Source of the DNA: Mesorhizobium sp. WSM3859
GTDB lineage: Bacteria > Pseudomonadota > Alphaproteobacteria > Rhizobiales > Rhizobiaceae
DNA: 64,000 nucleotides
Direction: 5' to 3'
NCBI RefSeq assembly: GCF_002295065.1
Contig: NZ_NSGG01000019.1
Span: 1-64,000 of the forward strand
Within the stretch, counting starts at the first letter, position 1. Every line of letters begins with the position of its first letter. A program made the position numbers and the translations under genes. The notes below the pieces were generated by a model. It ran no database searches. It was not told the origin of the DNA and was given only the letters and a program-made list of their open reading frames with translations. This document shows, in pieces, positions 35,536 to 43,066 of this stretch.

Positions 35536-36138
35536 TCAGTGCAGCAACGAGCCTCCGCGGGCGCGCGCGATGCCGCGCATGATACCATTGAGCCAATCGG
35601 CAGTGGATGAGCCGGTAGGTCTGTTGTCGATGTCCTCAAGTGCACGTTCCAAGGTCAGTTCGACGAGGCGATCGGAAGCTCTGGCATCGTCCAGCAGCAG
35701 GCGCGCGGCGAGCCGGAGTTTGGGCAACAGCGAGACCACGTCGTCCGCCACGGTTGCCGGCTGCGCAACAGTGGAGGTCATTGGCTCAAGCAGCGGTTCT
35801 GGCGAGAACAGCGCGTCGGCGAGGGCGGTCCGGCTTGAGGACTTGCTGCTTACGAAACGCAGATGCTCGGGAACAGCGATCTCGTCATAGCCGCTGAAGA
35901 ATACGAACGGCACGTTGCGGCTCATCAACTCGTCCGCAATCGGGAAAACGTGTCTCCCCTGGAGATCAACGTCCAGGATAGCCGCCTCGGCTGTCTGCGC
36001 ATGTCGTCCGGCCTGCTCTACGGTCGCGACCGGCCCGAGGATGATGGCGCCCATGTCGGAAAAGAACTTGGCTAGATCGCTGGCCAGCAGCCACTCGTCT
36101 TCCGCGATCAAGAGGTGAAGTCTCCTGAGGTTTCGCAC
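35536..36138 (-). CDS. Receiver domain fused to a C-terminal sigma-region-2-like domain
   Basis: A 200-residue protein. Residues 7-111 are a response-regulator receiver: acidic pocket E13-D14-E15, phospho-acceptor D56 in AILDVDL, Ser82 in FFSGYDE, Lys99. FFSGY recalls the FATGUY receivers of the alphaproteobacterial stress response. Residues 134-194 align without gaps to region 2 of the ECF sigma factor at 10859-11419: shared VV.L.P.LR..AR, LV..TL, D....G and WL..IMR, 22 of 61 identical by hand. No region 4 is seen. PhyR has the reverse order. A role as an anti-anti-sigma mimic is inferred. GTG 36138 fits AAGGAG; TTG 36153 is possible. Confidence 0.75.
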   Translation of the reverse strand: MRNLRRLHLLIAEDEWLLASDLAKFFSDMGAIILGPVATVEQAGRHAQTAEAAILDVDLQGRHVFPIADELMSRNVPFVFFSGYDEIAVPEHLRFVSSKSSSRTALADALFSPEPLLEPMTSTVAQPATVADDVVSLLPKLRLAARLLLDDARASDRLVELTLERALEDIDNRPTGSSTADWLNGIMRGIARARGGSLLH

Positions 36139-36633
36139 GCGAAGCTCCTTCAACTCGCATTCCGACGTGATGCGACCTCGGCCCTGGCGTGCTGCGCCGA
36201 CACCGGCGCGCGCGACAATGAGGTCGGTAGGAAGCCAGATCTAGAACGCAGTGACGGGTGAACCGTTCTGGCCGCTCGCGGCGCACGTCCGATATATCGA
36301 TACGGCAGGTGACTACATGGACCCATTTCCCCGGCCTGCGGTTCGGCACGAGGCGGGTGTCGGCCGGGAAGCATGACGATGACGACCGCATCAAGCGATC
36401 GCGCGAGGGATATTTCACGAGTGCAAACCTGGTGGCGATTCATGGTCTCAGCACTCCTTTTGTCTTTACGTTCCGGATCGCGGGATGTGAGTCTGGCGGC
36501 GCGACCGCAACACGTGAAAGCAGAAAGGCCGGCCTCCGGAGCGAGCCTTTGGTCGAGCGAAGCGTCCTCGGCGGGAACCTTGCTTTCGCCAATGGGTTAA
36601 TGTGTCGTCGTTAACTTATGTTAGGACAAGCCG
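36139..36633. other. Intergenic region between divergent receiver and NepR-like genes
   Basis: About 495 bases. It contains the GSR promoter of the NepR-like gene at its right end. No GGAAC-N16-NGTT element faces the receiver gene. The open frames on the plus strand here have no ribosome site and no protein-like pattern. Confidence 0.5.
36574..36598 (+). promoter_or_regulatory. EcfG-type promoter of the NepR-like gene
   Basis: GGAAC 36574-36578, N16, GGTT 36595-36598, 35 bases before GTG 36634. It predicts feedback control if the product is an anti-sigma factor. Confidence 0.75.
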
Positions 36634-36822
36634 GTGGCACGGAAAGTTCATGAAGTGCCCAGCCCAGAGGAATTGCCCTCCGACATCACAAGTGCGGAGC
36701 GCGAGATGGCCCTGGCGCTCGGTACGTTGGCACACCAGGAAGCGCCGTCTCGAATGTTGGAACTGGCGCGAAGGCTGGACGCTGCGATCGCGCTGCGTGC
36801 GTGCAAAGCCCGTCCGAATTGA
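36634..36822 (+). CDS. NepR-like small protein (putative anti-sigma factor)
   Basis: A 62-residue protein from GTG 36634. Residues 25-52 (MALALGTLAHQEAPSRMLEL then ARRLDAAI) align without gaps to the NepR core as I recall it. E-x-P-x-R, the following L-E/D-L and RxLDA all fall in register, although the first conserved Pro of EPVPDR is replaced. NepR proteins sequester EcfG-type sigma factors. It is divergent from the receiver/sigma-like gene, which copies the usual phyR versus nepR-ecfG arrangement, but no sigma gene follows it. A TAGGAC ribosome site is weak. Confidence 0.5.
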   Translation: MARKVHEVPSPEELPSDITSAEREMALALGTLAHQEAPSRMLELARRLDAAIALRACKARPN

Positions 36823-37175
36823 CTTTTAACGGACAACATTCTGATCTCGCCGATCCGGAACAATCGTGGTCTGCATTTGTTCGTCTTCGAAACCTTCTGT
36901 GGGACGATCGGATGAAGGGCCTAATTCAAAGCCTGATGGCCGAGTTGTTGCCGCGCTGGTGGCGGCGGAAAACTCTCGTTCCGGCACTGGGGGAGATGCG
37001 TGTTCGTGCATCCGCGCGAGTAACACCCGGTAGTCAAAGGCATCCCGAGCGGGGAAAGGCTCGGACGCCGTTCCAAGATAGCTCACGCCGGGCATGCCCC
37101 GCTGTACCGGCTGGAACATTCGCCCCGATTGCTCGTTCGGCAACATCATTTCAGCGAACACAAGGGACACCGACA
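36823..37175. other. Intergenic region upstream of catalase
   Basis: About 350 bases. It holds the perfect GSR promoter at 37113-37137. The catalase frame is open further upstream to 36801, but that extension lacks family similarity and would span the promoter. Confidence 0.6.
37113..37137 (+). promoter_or_regulatory. EcfG-type promoter of catalase (perfect consensus)
   Basis: GGAAC 37113-37117, N16, CGTT 37134-37137, 38 bases before ATG 37176. Confidence 0.8.
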
Positions 37176-39290
37176 ATGCCGAAGAAAGCTTCCCCGGCCG
37201 ACGCTACAGCCGTGGCTGAGATTCATGATCAGGAACTTGTCCGCGGTAATGGCGGCGAACTGCATCAGGTGGCCGAAGGCGATGTCGAGGTGCAGACGAC
37301 GGCGCTTGGCACGCCGATTGCGGATGACCACAACACGTTGAAGGTCGGCGAACGCGGTCCCACGCTGATCGAGGATTTTCATTTCCGCGAAAAGATCTTC
37401 CATTTCGATCATGAGCGCATCCCCGAGCGCGTGGTCCACGCGCGCGGCTACGGCGCCCATGGCTTCTTCGAGACTTACGAGTCACTCGCCAAGTACACCA
37501 AGGCCGATATCTTCCAGCGGCCCGGCGAAAAGACACCCGCCTTCGTTCGTTTCTCGACCGTCGCCGGCAGCAAAGGGTCTTTCGACCTGGCGCGGGATGT
37601 TCGCGGCTTCGCTGTGAAGCTCTACACCGAGGAGGGCAATTGGGATCTGGTCGGCAACAACATCCCGGTCTTCTTCATCCAGGATGCGATCAGGTTTCCG
37701 GATATGGTCCATGCTGTGAAGGAGGAGCCAGACCGGGCTTTTCCGCAGGCCCAATCCGCGCACGACAATTTCTGGGATTTTATCTCGCTCACGCCGGAAT
37801 CGATGCACATGATCATGTGGATCATGTCCGACCGCGCCATTCCCCGGTCGTTCCGGTTCATGCAGGGCTTCGGCGTACACACGTTCCGTCTCGTCAACGC
37901 CAAGGATGAATCGACCTTCGTCAAATTCATCTGGAAGCCGAAGCTGGGCATGCAGTCGGTGGTCTGGAACGAGGCCGTGAAGATCAACGGCGCCGATCCC
38001 GATTTCCACCGCCGCGACCTCTGGAACGCCGTCCAGTCCGGCGATTTTCCGGAGTGGGAGCTGTGCGTGCAGCTCTTCGACCAGGATTTCGCCGACAGTT
38101 TCGACTTCGATATCCTCGATCCTACCAAGATCATTCCCGAGGAGGTCATCGAGCCGTTGCCGGTCGGCCGCCTTGTTCTCGATCGCATGCCGCAGAACTT
38201 CTTCGCCGAAACCGAGCAGGTTGCCTTCATGACGCAGAACGTACCGCCGGGCATCGATTTCTCCAACGATCCTCTGCTGCAGGGACGCAACTTCTCCTAT
38301 CTCGACACGCAGCTCAAACGCCTGGGCAGCCCCAACTTCACCCATCTTCCCATCAACGCGCCGAAATGTCCCTTCCATCATTTCCAGCAGGACGGTCACA
38401 TGGCGATGCGCAACCCGGCCGGCCGCGCCAACTATCAGCCGAACTCCTGGGGCGACGGCCCGCGTGAGTCGCCCGAGCGGGGCTTCCGCTCCTTTGCCGA
38501 TGCGGAGGAGGGGCAGAAGGTCCGGTTAAGGGCGGAGAGCTTCGCCGATCACTACAGCCAGGCCCGCCAATTCTTCATCAGCCAGACCGAGCCCGAGCAG
38601 CGTCACATCGCGATGGCTTTGACATTCGAACTGAGCAAGGTCGAGACGCCGGTCATCCGCGAGCGGATGATCTCCCATCTGCTTAACATCGACGAGACGC
38701 TGGCGACCACAGTTGCCGACAAGCTCGGCATCAAGACAATGCCGGCGCCTGCCGACGCGGCTGTGCCGACACGCGATGACCTCGAGCCGTCGCCCGCGCT
38801 CAGCATCATCAACAACGGGCCGGACAGCTTCAAGGGTCGCAAGATCGGCGTACTCGTCAGCGACGGCATCGATTCCGGCCTTCTGCAAGCGATACGGGAT
38901 GCGGCGCAAGCGGAAGGCGCCAAGGTGGAAATCGTGGCGCGCCGGCTGGGCGGCGTCGAAGCTGGCGATGGCAGCTGGATCGAAGCCAACCACATGATCG
39001 ACGGCGGACCGTCGGTTCTTTTCGATGCGGTCGTGCTGCTCGTTTCCGAGGAAGGCGCCGAGATGCTGTCCAGGGATGCTGCGGCAAAGGACTTCGTGTC
39101 CGACGCCTTTGCGCACCTGAAGTTCATCGGCTTCGTCGCGGATGCCGGACCTCTGTTGGCAAGCGCCGGCGTGGCGGCCGATGCAGACGAGGGGCTCATC
39201 GAGCTCACAGTCGGCGGTTCCGCGCGCTCGTTCGTCGAGGCTTGCCGCAAGCTGCGGCTGTGGGCGAGGGAAGGTGCCGTCAAACTCTGA
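37176..39290 (+). CDS. katE: Large-subunit catalase (clade 2, KatE/HPII type)
   Basis: A 704-residue haem catalase that breaks down hydrogen peroxide in the cytoplasm. The catalytic His is in RVVHARGYGAHGFFE near 85-95. The distal Asn lies in GNWDLVGNNIPVFFIQDA, and the proximal haem segment is in GRLVLDRMPQNFFAETEQVA with the haem-ligand Tyr in FSYLDTQLKRLG. After about residue 550 a DJ-1/PfpI-like flavodoxin domain (RKIGVLVSDGIDSGLLQAI) follows, as expected for large-subunit catalases. ATG 37176 has AAGGGA upstream. Confidence 0.93.
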   Translation: MPKKASPADATAVAEIHDQELVRGNGGELHQVAEGDVEVQTTALGTPIADDHNTLKVGERGPTLIEDFHFREKIFHFDHERIPERVVHARGYGAHGFFETYESLAKYTKADIFQRPGEKTPAFVRFSTVAGSKGSFDLARDVRGFAVKLYTEEGNWDLVGNNIPVFFIQDAIRFPDMVHAVKEEPDRAFPQAQSAHDNFWDFISLTPESMHMIMWIMSDRAIPRSFRFMQGFGVHTFRLVNAKDESTFVKFIWKPKLGMQSVVWNEAVKINGADPDFHRRDLWNAVQSGDFPEWELCVQLFDQDFADSFDFDILDPTKIIPEEVIEPLPVGRLVLDRMPQNFFAETEQVAFMTQNVPPGIDFSNDPLLQGRNFSYLDTQLKRLGSPNFTHLPINAPKCPFHHFQQDGHMAMRNPAGRANYQPNSWGDGPRESPERGFRSFADAEEGQKVRLRAESFADHYSQARQFFISQTEPEQRHIAMALTFELSKVETPVIRERMISHLLNIDETLATTVADKLGIKTMPAPADAAVPTRDDLEPSPALSIINNGPDSFKGRKIGVLVSDGIDSGLLQAIRDAAQAEGAKVEIVARRLGGVEAGDGSWIEANHMIDGGPSVLFDAVVLLVSEEGAEMLSRDAAAKDFVSDAFAHLKFIGFVADAGPLLASAGVAADADEGLIELTVGGSARSFVEACRKLRLWAREGAVKL

Positions 39291-39329
39291 CGTGTTCATC
39301 CGACCAGCGAGAAACAAAGGACTTTTGAC

Positions 39330-39354
39330 GGAACATTTTGAACGCCTACCTGTT
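39330..39354 (+). promoter_or_regulatory. EcfG-type promoter
   Basis: GGAAC 39330-39334, N16, TGTT 39351-39354. It lies before the catalase terminator hairpin, so it may give a short transcript or read through to 39541. Confidence 0.55.
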
Positions 39355-39406
39355 CGAGAGAAGATCGCCCTCCCTCCAGCGATCCGGGGTCCCATCAAGA
39401 CCCATC

Positions 39407-39439
39407 AAGGCCCGTTGCCGCATGCAGGCAGCGGGCCTT
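39407..39439 (+). terminator. Terminator hairpin after catalase
   Basis: AAGGCCCG at 39407-39414 pairs with CGGGCCTT at 39432-39439, and the stem is extended by TTGCC/GGCAG with one wobble pair. It is followed by a short T-rich run. Confidence 0.65.
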
Positions 39440-39476
39440 TCTTCATCTGGGGATATTCCGCGCGCTGGAGCCCCCG

Positions 39477-39502
39477 GGAACAAGCGGGATATCTTCGGGG
39501 TT
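39477..39502 (+). promoter_or_regulatory. EcfG-type promoter (17-base spacer)
   Basis: GGAAC 39477-39481, N17, GGTT 39499-39502, 38 bases before ATG 39541. The spacing to the gene favours this element over 39330. Confidence 0.6.
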
Positions 39503-39540
39503 CCTTTCGAGAGAGGGGAACCGTCAAACAGGAGGCCGCA

Positions 39541-39804
39541 ATGAGCGAGGCTATGACGACCTCAAATCACGAAGTGATCCGAGCATGGATCGAGGCGCGC
39601 CAGGGCAGGCTTGCCGTCGTCGCGGCGCCGGGAAAGGCTGCGACGCTGCGGGTCGATTTCGGCGCTAGCGACGAAGATCTGAGGCCGATCGAATGGGAAG
39701 AGTTCTTCAAAGTTCTGGACGACAACAACTTGGCGTTCGTCCACCAGGACATGACCGCAGAGGGCATCACCAGCCGCTTCAACGAATTCGTCCCGCGCGA
39801 GTAG
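39541..39804 (+). CDS. Small conserved protein, paralogue of 31900-32172
   Basis: An 87-residue protein with the same block pattern as 31900-32172: MSEAMTTSNHEVIRAWIEAR, LRVDFGASDEDL, PIEWEEFFKVLDDNNLAFVH and SRFNEFVPRE. AGGAGG lies 5 bases before the ATG. Two diverged copies in one stress region, both under GSR promoters, point to a conserved though unknown role. Confidence 0.75.
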   Translation: MSEAMTTSNHEVIRAWIEARQGRLAVVAAPGKAATLRVDFGASDEDLRPIEWEEFFKVLDDNNLAFVHQDMTAEGITSRFNEFVPRE

Positions 39805-39817
39805 AGGAAATCGCCAG

Positions 39818-40099
39818 TTATTGAACGCCCGGCATCTTGCTGGCATCCTGAGGGTTCTTCGTGATGCCGGCTGCTGGCGAGGTATCCTGCGGTGCATTGC
39901 CGCCCTGGTTTTGTTCGGGTGTGCGTTTCCATGGCGCCGAAGATGAGCCACTGTCGACTCCAATGAAAGCCCAGTAGCAAAGCGCCATGACCACCAGCAG
40001 CAGTAGCAGCGGCAAAAGCACCCGTCTCGCCTTGCCGTTGCACCGCTGGCGCCGACGACGCTCATGCTTGCCGCCGTCGCGCGGCCTCGCGATCGACAT
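39818..40099 (-). CDS. Small single-pass membrane protein
   Basis: A 93-residue protein with a basic N-terminus, one membrane helix LLPLLLLLVVMALCYWAFIG at about residues 28-47, and a Gln/Pro/Ala-rich exported tail. The start is uncertain: ATG 40099 lacks a clear ribosome site and overlaps the upstream stress gene by 38 bases; a GTG just before the helix is the alternative. It is the last gene of the operon starting at 41404. Confidence 0.5.
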   Translation of the reverse strand: MSIARPRDGGKHERRRRQRCNGKARRVLLPLLLLLVVMALCYWAFIGVDSGSSSAPWKRTPEQNQGGNAPQDTSPAAGITKNPQDASKMPGVQ

Positions 40100-40661
40100 C
40101 GTCAGCCGAATAATCGCCGGCAGCCGGATCGAATTCTGCCCACCCGTCCGCTTGGTATTCGCTGCGGCGGTCGGCGATGTTGACCGACGCGGAGCTGCGG
40201 AGAACTTCACGGGCTTCCGCGGCGAGGTCGTCCTCGACACGAGCCGTCACCAGCGTCCCGCCGCGGCGGACGCCTTCGGCATAGACATGTGCGTCTTGCT
40301 CCGGCACGCCGGCGTCGGTCAGGCTGCCGATAATGCCGCCGGCCGCCCCGCCGACAATCGCCCCGGCGACGGCGCCCGCGGCTGTCGCCGCCAGCCAGCC
40401 GGCCGCGACCACCGGCCCGACGCCCGGTATCGCCATGGCGCCCAGGCCTGTCGCCAGGCCGCCGGCCCCGCCCACGACCGCGCCGATGCCGGCGCCGCTG
40501 GCGGCATCCTCGGCGGCGGGGGATTGCGTGTTTCGGTACCAGCCGCGGGCATTGTTGGCCATGATGCTGATATCGGATGACGGAACGCCGATGGACTCCA
40601 GTGCGCCCACGGCGTCAGCGGCGTCGTCATAGTCGTCGAAAAGGGCGGTGATCGTTTGCAT
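40062..40661 (-). CDS. General stress protein with GSP-17M-like fold and glycine-rich core
   Basis: A 199-residue protein. The N-terminus MQTITALFDDYDDAADAVGALESIGV resembles the YflT/GSP-17M domain of general stress proteins. The middle is a Gly/Ala-rich hydrophobic stretch (AIPGVGPVVAAGWLAA, AGAIVGGAAGGIIG) of glycine-zipper type that may insert in membranes. GVPEQDAHVYAEGVRRGGTL follows. It starts 14 bases after the DUF4142 gene and shares its GSR promoter. Confidence 0.75.
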   Translation of the reverse strand: MQTITALFDDYDDAADAVGALESIGVPSSDISIMANNARGWYRNTQSPAAEDAASGAGIGAVVGGAGGLATGLGAMAIPGVGPVVAAGWLAATAAGAVAGAIVGGAAGGIIGSLTDAGVPEQDAHVYAEGVRRGGTLVTARVEDDLAAEAREVLRSSASVNIADRRSEYQADGWAEFDPAAGDYSADDVDREAARRRQA

Positions 40662-40675
40662 GTCGGTTCTCCTGT

Positions 40676-41404
40676 CTATTGTTGGCCGGCAAAGACGTTG
40701 CCCTGAAAGTCGAGCGCAACGGAGGTGCCCTTGCCGTCCTTGGTCGCTTGGCCGCGCCAGATCCCCTGTTCGTCCTTGGCGAGCGCGGAGACGTCCGCAT
40801 AGCCGGCATCCTGGATGCGCTCTTTCGCCTGCGCTTCCGTGAAGCTGTTCGCGCCGGGGACCGGAGCGGGTGGCTTGGGCGTCGATGCCGATTTGACCGC
40901 CGGCATGCTCGCGCTGGCGGCGGCGATCTTCTCGATCATGTCCTGATGCATCTTCAGTGTCGGCAGCGTCTCCGTCGCGAAGGATTTGAGGGCCGGATTG
41001 TCCCCATCCTTGGCGTAAGCCTCGAACAGGCCAACCGCGTCCGCATGCGCCTTGCGCTGCATCTCGACGTAAGGCTGGTCCACCGAGGCTGTCGTGCTCT
41101 GCAGCCGTTCCAGATCGCTCTTATGCTCGGCATCGGATTGCGTCGGCACCTGCAGCTTCTGCTCGCCGGCGATCTTCTGCAATTTGGCGTTCGCGGCGCC
41201 GTGATCGGCGATCATCCGCTTGGCGAAATCCTTGATCTGCTGATCCTTCGCATTGTCCTGCGCGATCTTGCTCGAATCCACTTCAAACATCCCGCCGATT
41301 GCAGCCTTGTTGACGAAGGTCTGCGCGTCCTCGGCCGCGAAGGCAGGAAGGGCAAGCATCAGCGCGGCGGTCGCCGATGGGATAAGGAATATCCGCATGC
41401 TCAT
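40676..41404 (-). CDS. Periplasmic DUF4142 protein with C-terminal PepSY-like domain
   Basis: A 242-residue exported protein. A signal peptide (RIFLIPSATAALMLALPAFA, cleaved after AFA) is followed by a ferritin-like helical DUF4142 domain: FVNKAAIGGMFEVDSSK, FAKRMIADHGAANAKLQ and TLKMHQDMI. The last 60 residues (FTEAQAKERIQDAGYADV) look like a PepSY-type domain. ATG 41404 has AAGGAG upstream. It is the first gene of a three-gene stress operon. Confidence 0.82.
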   Translation of the reverse strand: MSMRIFLIPSATAALMLALPAFAAEDAQTFVNKAAIGGMFEVDSSKIAQDNAKDQQIKDFAKRMIADHGAANAKLQKIAGEQKLQVPTQSDAEHKSDLERLQSTTASVDQPYVEMQRKAHADAVGLFEAYAKDGDNPALKSFATETLPTLKMHQDMIEKIAAASASMPAVKSASTPKPPAPVPGANSFTEAQAKERIQDAGYADVSALAKDEQGIWRGQATKDGKGTSVALDFQGNVFAGQQ

Positions 41405-41435
41405 GGGGCAAGGCTCCTTTGTCTTGGTGGCACCG

Positions 41436-41460
41436 AACCACCATTCCGGCCCTTTGTTCC
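41436..41460 (-). promoter_or_regulatory. EcfG-type promoter of the DUF4142 operon
   Basis: On the minus strand GGAAC (41460-41456), N16, GGTT (41439-41436), 31 bases before ATG 41404. Confidence 0.75.
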
Positions 41461-41552
41461 CCAAGGACTTCGTTTCCTTGGCCCGATAGAAATCGCCCGG
41501 CCGGGCGGATTTGGATTGAATCCGCTCGGCACGAAGGTGCCTGAACGGCAAA

Positions 41553-41723
41553 TCAGGCAGCGTCGGCCACCACGTGGCTCTGGCTCAGGCGAAATTGGAG
41601 AGCGGGGGTCGGCTTATCCTCGTCCACGATCTCGCCCTTCTTGATGATGCCGGTAATGGCAACAAACCTTGTAGTGGGCGAAACGTTCAAGAATTTTTGC
41701 CGCGGAGCGGCCAAAAACATCAT
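41553..41723 (-). CDS. Possible 56-residue protein
   Basis: A short frame from ATG 41723 (ATG 41720 is also possible) to TGA at 41553. Its middle, FVAITGIIKKGEIVDEDKPT, reads like real protein, with alternating hydrophobic and charged residues, unlike the surrounding frames. There is no clear ribosome site and no GSR promoter. No family recognised. It may be a remnant. Confidence 0.3.
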   Translation of the reverse strand: MMFLAAPRQKFLNVSPTTRFVAITGIIKKGEIVDEDKPTPALQFRLSQSHVVADAA

Positions 41724-41800
41724 TTGTTATTGTGTCTTGTCAAATCGAGGCCGGCCAGCGCGAGCGCTTTTCGAAAAGCACGGCAAGCGCTTACCTTGAT

Positions 41801-41825
41801 GGAACGGAGGACTTTAATCGGAGTT
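41801..41825 (+). promoter_or_regulatory. EcfG-type promoter
   Basis: GGAAC 41801-41805, N16, AGTT 41822-41825, 32 bases before ATG 41858. Confidence 0.75.
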
Positions 41826-41857
41826 TAGCGGCAGACAACTCGATGGAGAAATCCAAC

Positions 41858-42073
41858 ATGGAATACACTGCCGAATATCTTTGTCCTGAAATCGCGGAAC
41901 GCGAACGGTGCGCGGCCATGGCCGAGGCGCAAGCGAGGGAGTTCGAACGCATCAAGATGTATCCGCTTGCACGCGCAATGCGTGCCCTGGCCTGCCGCAT
42001 CAAAGAGTCCAGCCCGACACAGGAATTCGAGACGCGAACTGCTTCTCGCAATATCGAACGCGCCGCGGTGTGA
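41858..42073 (+). CDS. Small helical protein, co-transcribed with a cysteine hydrolase
   Basis: A 71-residue protein, MEYTAEYLCPEIAERERCAA, with a helical pattern to the end. GGAGA lies 9 bases before ATG 41858; ATG 41843 is an in-frame alternative. Its stop overlaps the start of the hydrolase gene (TGATG), so the two are coupled. No family recognised. Confidence 0.65.
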   Translation: MEYTAEYLCPEIAERERCAAMAEAQAREFERIKMYPLARAMRALACRIKESSPTQEFETRTASRNIERAAV

Positions 42074-42669
42074 TGGCCGCGCTCTCACCGATCTCGGCGA
42101 AAGCCGTCCACATTTGCGTGGACATGCAGCAGATGTTCATGCCGCCCATGCCTTGGGCGGTCGAATGGCTGCCCGTGATCCTGCCACAAGTTCAGAGGCT
42201 GGTCCGCAAGCGCCCCGAAGCCACGATCTTCACCAGGTTCATCCCCGCGCGGAATCCGGGCGAGGGTCATGGCCGATGGAGACAATACTATGAGCACTGG
42301 GCGGACATGACGATCGCAAGGGCGGGCAAGGAGGTGGTCGAACTTCTGCCCGAGCTTGCCGTCCATGTTCCGCCGGCGCGTATGTTCGACAAGCCGATAT
42401 ATTCGCCGTGGCTGAGCGGCGAACTGGCCGGCGTGCTTCAGTCCGAAGGCGTCGAGGAAGTCATCGTCAGCGGCGGTGAGGCCGATATGTGCGTCTTGGC
42501 GACCCTGCTCGGCTCCATCGATCTGGGCTATCGAACCATCCTCGCGGAGGACGCCATCTGCAGCGCGTCCGATGAGGCCTATGAGAACATCCTGAAGCTC
42601 TTCACCAAGCGGTACTCCCACCACGTCGAGGTGGCGCCGGTGGAGGCAATTCTCGAATGCTGGCGATAG
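42073..42669 (+). CDS. Isochorismatase-like cysteine hydrolase
   Basis: A 198-residue hydrolase. The catalytic Asp is in AVHICVDMQQMF near residue 17 and the nucleophilic Cys in SGGEADMCVLATLLG near 139, preceded by the EVIVSGG strand. This is the cysteine-hydrolase/nicotinamidase-isochorismatase fold. The expected Lys is not obvious: the segment TIFTRFIPARNPGEG has Arg instead, so the exact chemistry is unclear. It is coupled to the small gene upstream and shares its GSR promoter. Confidence 0.8.
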   Translation: MAALSPISAKAVHICVDMQQMFMPPMPWAVEWLPVILPQVQRLVRKRPEATIFTRFIPARNPGEGHGRWRQYYEHWADMTIARAGKEVVELLPELAVHVPPARMFDKPIYSPWLSGELAGVLQSEGVEEVIVSGGEADMCVLATLLGSIDLGYRTILAEDAICSASDEAYENILKLFTKRYSHHVEVAPVEAILECWR

Positions 42670-42713
42670 TAGGGAAGGCGGGCGCCCCCCGGAATAGCTG
42701 GCTCCTTTCGTTC

Positions 42714-42738
42714 GGAACATCTCGCCGCAATCCCAGTT
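42714..42738 (+). promoter_or_regulatory. EcfG-type promoter of a candidate small RNA
   Basis: GGAAC 42714-42718, N16, AGTT 42735-42738. A strong hairpin follows within 60 bases and no reading frame lies between. Confidence 0.6.
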
Positions 42739-42744
42739 CGGTCG

Positions 42745-42841
42745 GCGGCGGCGCATTCCGCGTCCCGGATGCACCGTCTTGGCGTCAGGCGTCCGAACGA
42801 AAGGCTCGCCCGTTCACCCCCTTTTGCGGGCGAGCCTTTCG
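42745..42841 (+). ncRNA. Candidate stress-induced small RNA
   Basis: A predicted transcript of about 100 bases from just after the promoter -10 element to the end of the 15-bp terminator hairpin. No start codon with a ribosome site is present. It may instead be an untranslated leader if the hairpin is leaky, since genes start again at 42980. Boundaries are approximate. Confidence 0.3.
42798..42841 (+). terminator. Strong hairpin terminator
   Basis: Perfect 15-bp stem, CGAAAGGCTCGCCCG 42798-42812 and CGGGCGAGCCTTTCG 42827-42841, with a 14-base loop. The palindromic stem could serve either strand. Confidence 0.7.
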
Positions 42842-42916
42842 TCAGTCCAAGGTTTGGCGGGCCTTGATGGCGTTCGCGTCAGGCCTGAGTTTAACAGCTG
42901 ATTGAAAGAAGTAGGC

Positions 42917-42941
42917 GGAACGAAAGCGAGATCCAGGAATT
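42917..42941 (+). promoter_or_regulatory. Weak candidate EcfG-type promoter
   Basis: GGAAC 42917-42921, N16, AATT 42938-42941, 38 bases before ATG 42980. It fits only the looser GGAAC-N18-TT form. Confidence 0.4.
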
Positions 42942-42979
42942 AAATCCAAGCATTCGAACATTACTTATAGGAGGACGAA

Positions 42980-43057
42980 ATGGGACGAGGTATTCTGCTT
43001 TGGCTGCTCGGCGTTCCAATCCCGATCATCATCCTTTTGATGCTTTTTGCACGTTAG
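42980..43057 (+). CDS. 25-residue membrane miniprotein
   Basis: MGRGILLWLLGVPIPIIILL plus five more residues: one short membrane helix with a Pro-Ile-Pro kink. AGGAGG lies 5 bases before the ATG, as strong as any ribosome site in the window. It ends 9 bases before the next gene, with a second ribosome site overlapping its stop. The same layout (mini helix, then a stress membrane gene) recurs at 53417. Confidence 0.65.
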   Translation: MGRGILLWLLGVPIPIIILLMLFAR

Positions 43058-43066
43058 GAGCCGGCG

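Noticed and set aside
36258..36614. 118-codon plus-strand frame between the receiver and NepR-like genes
   Set aside because: No ribosome site, irregular composition and overlap with the promoter of the NepR-like gene.
36801..37175. N-terminal extension of catalase by 125 codons
   Set aside because: It would span the perfect GSR promoter and has no similarity to catalases.
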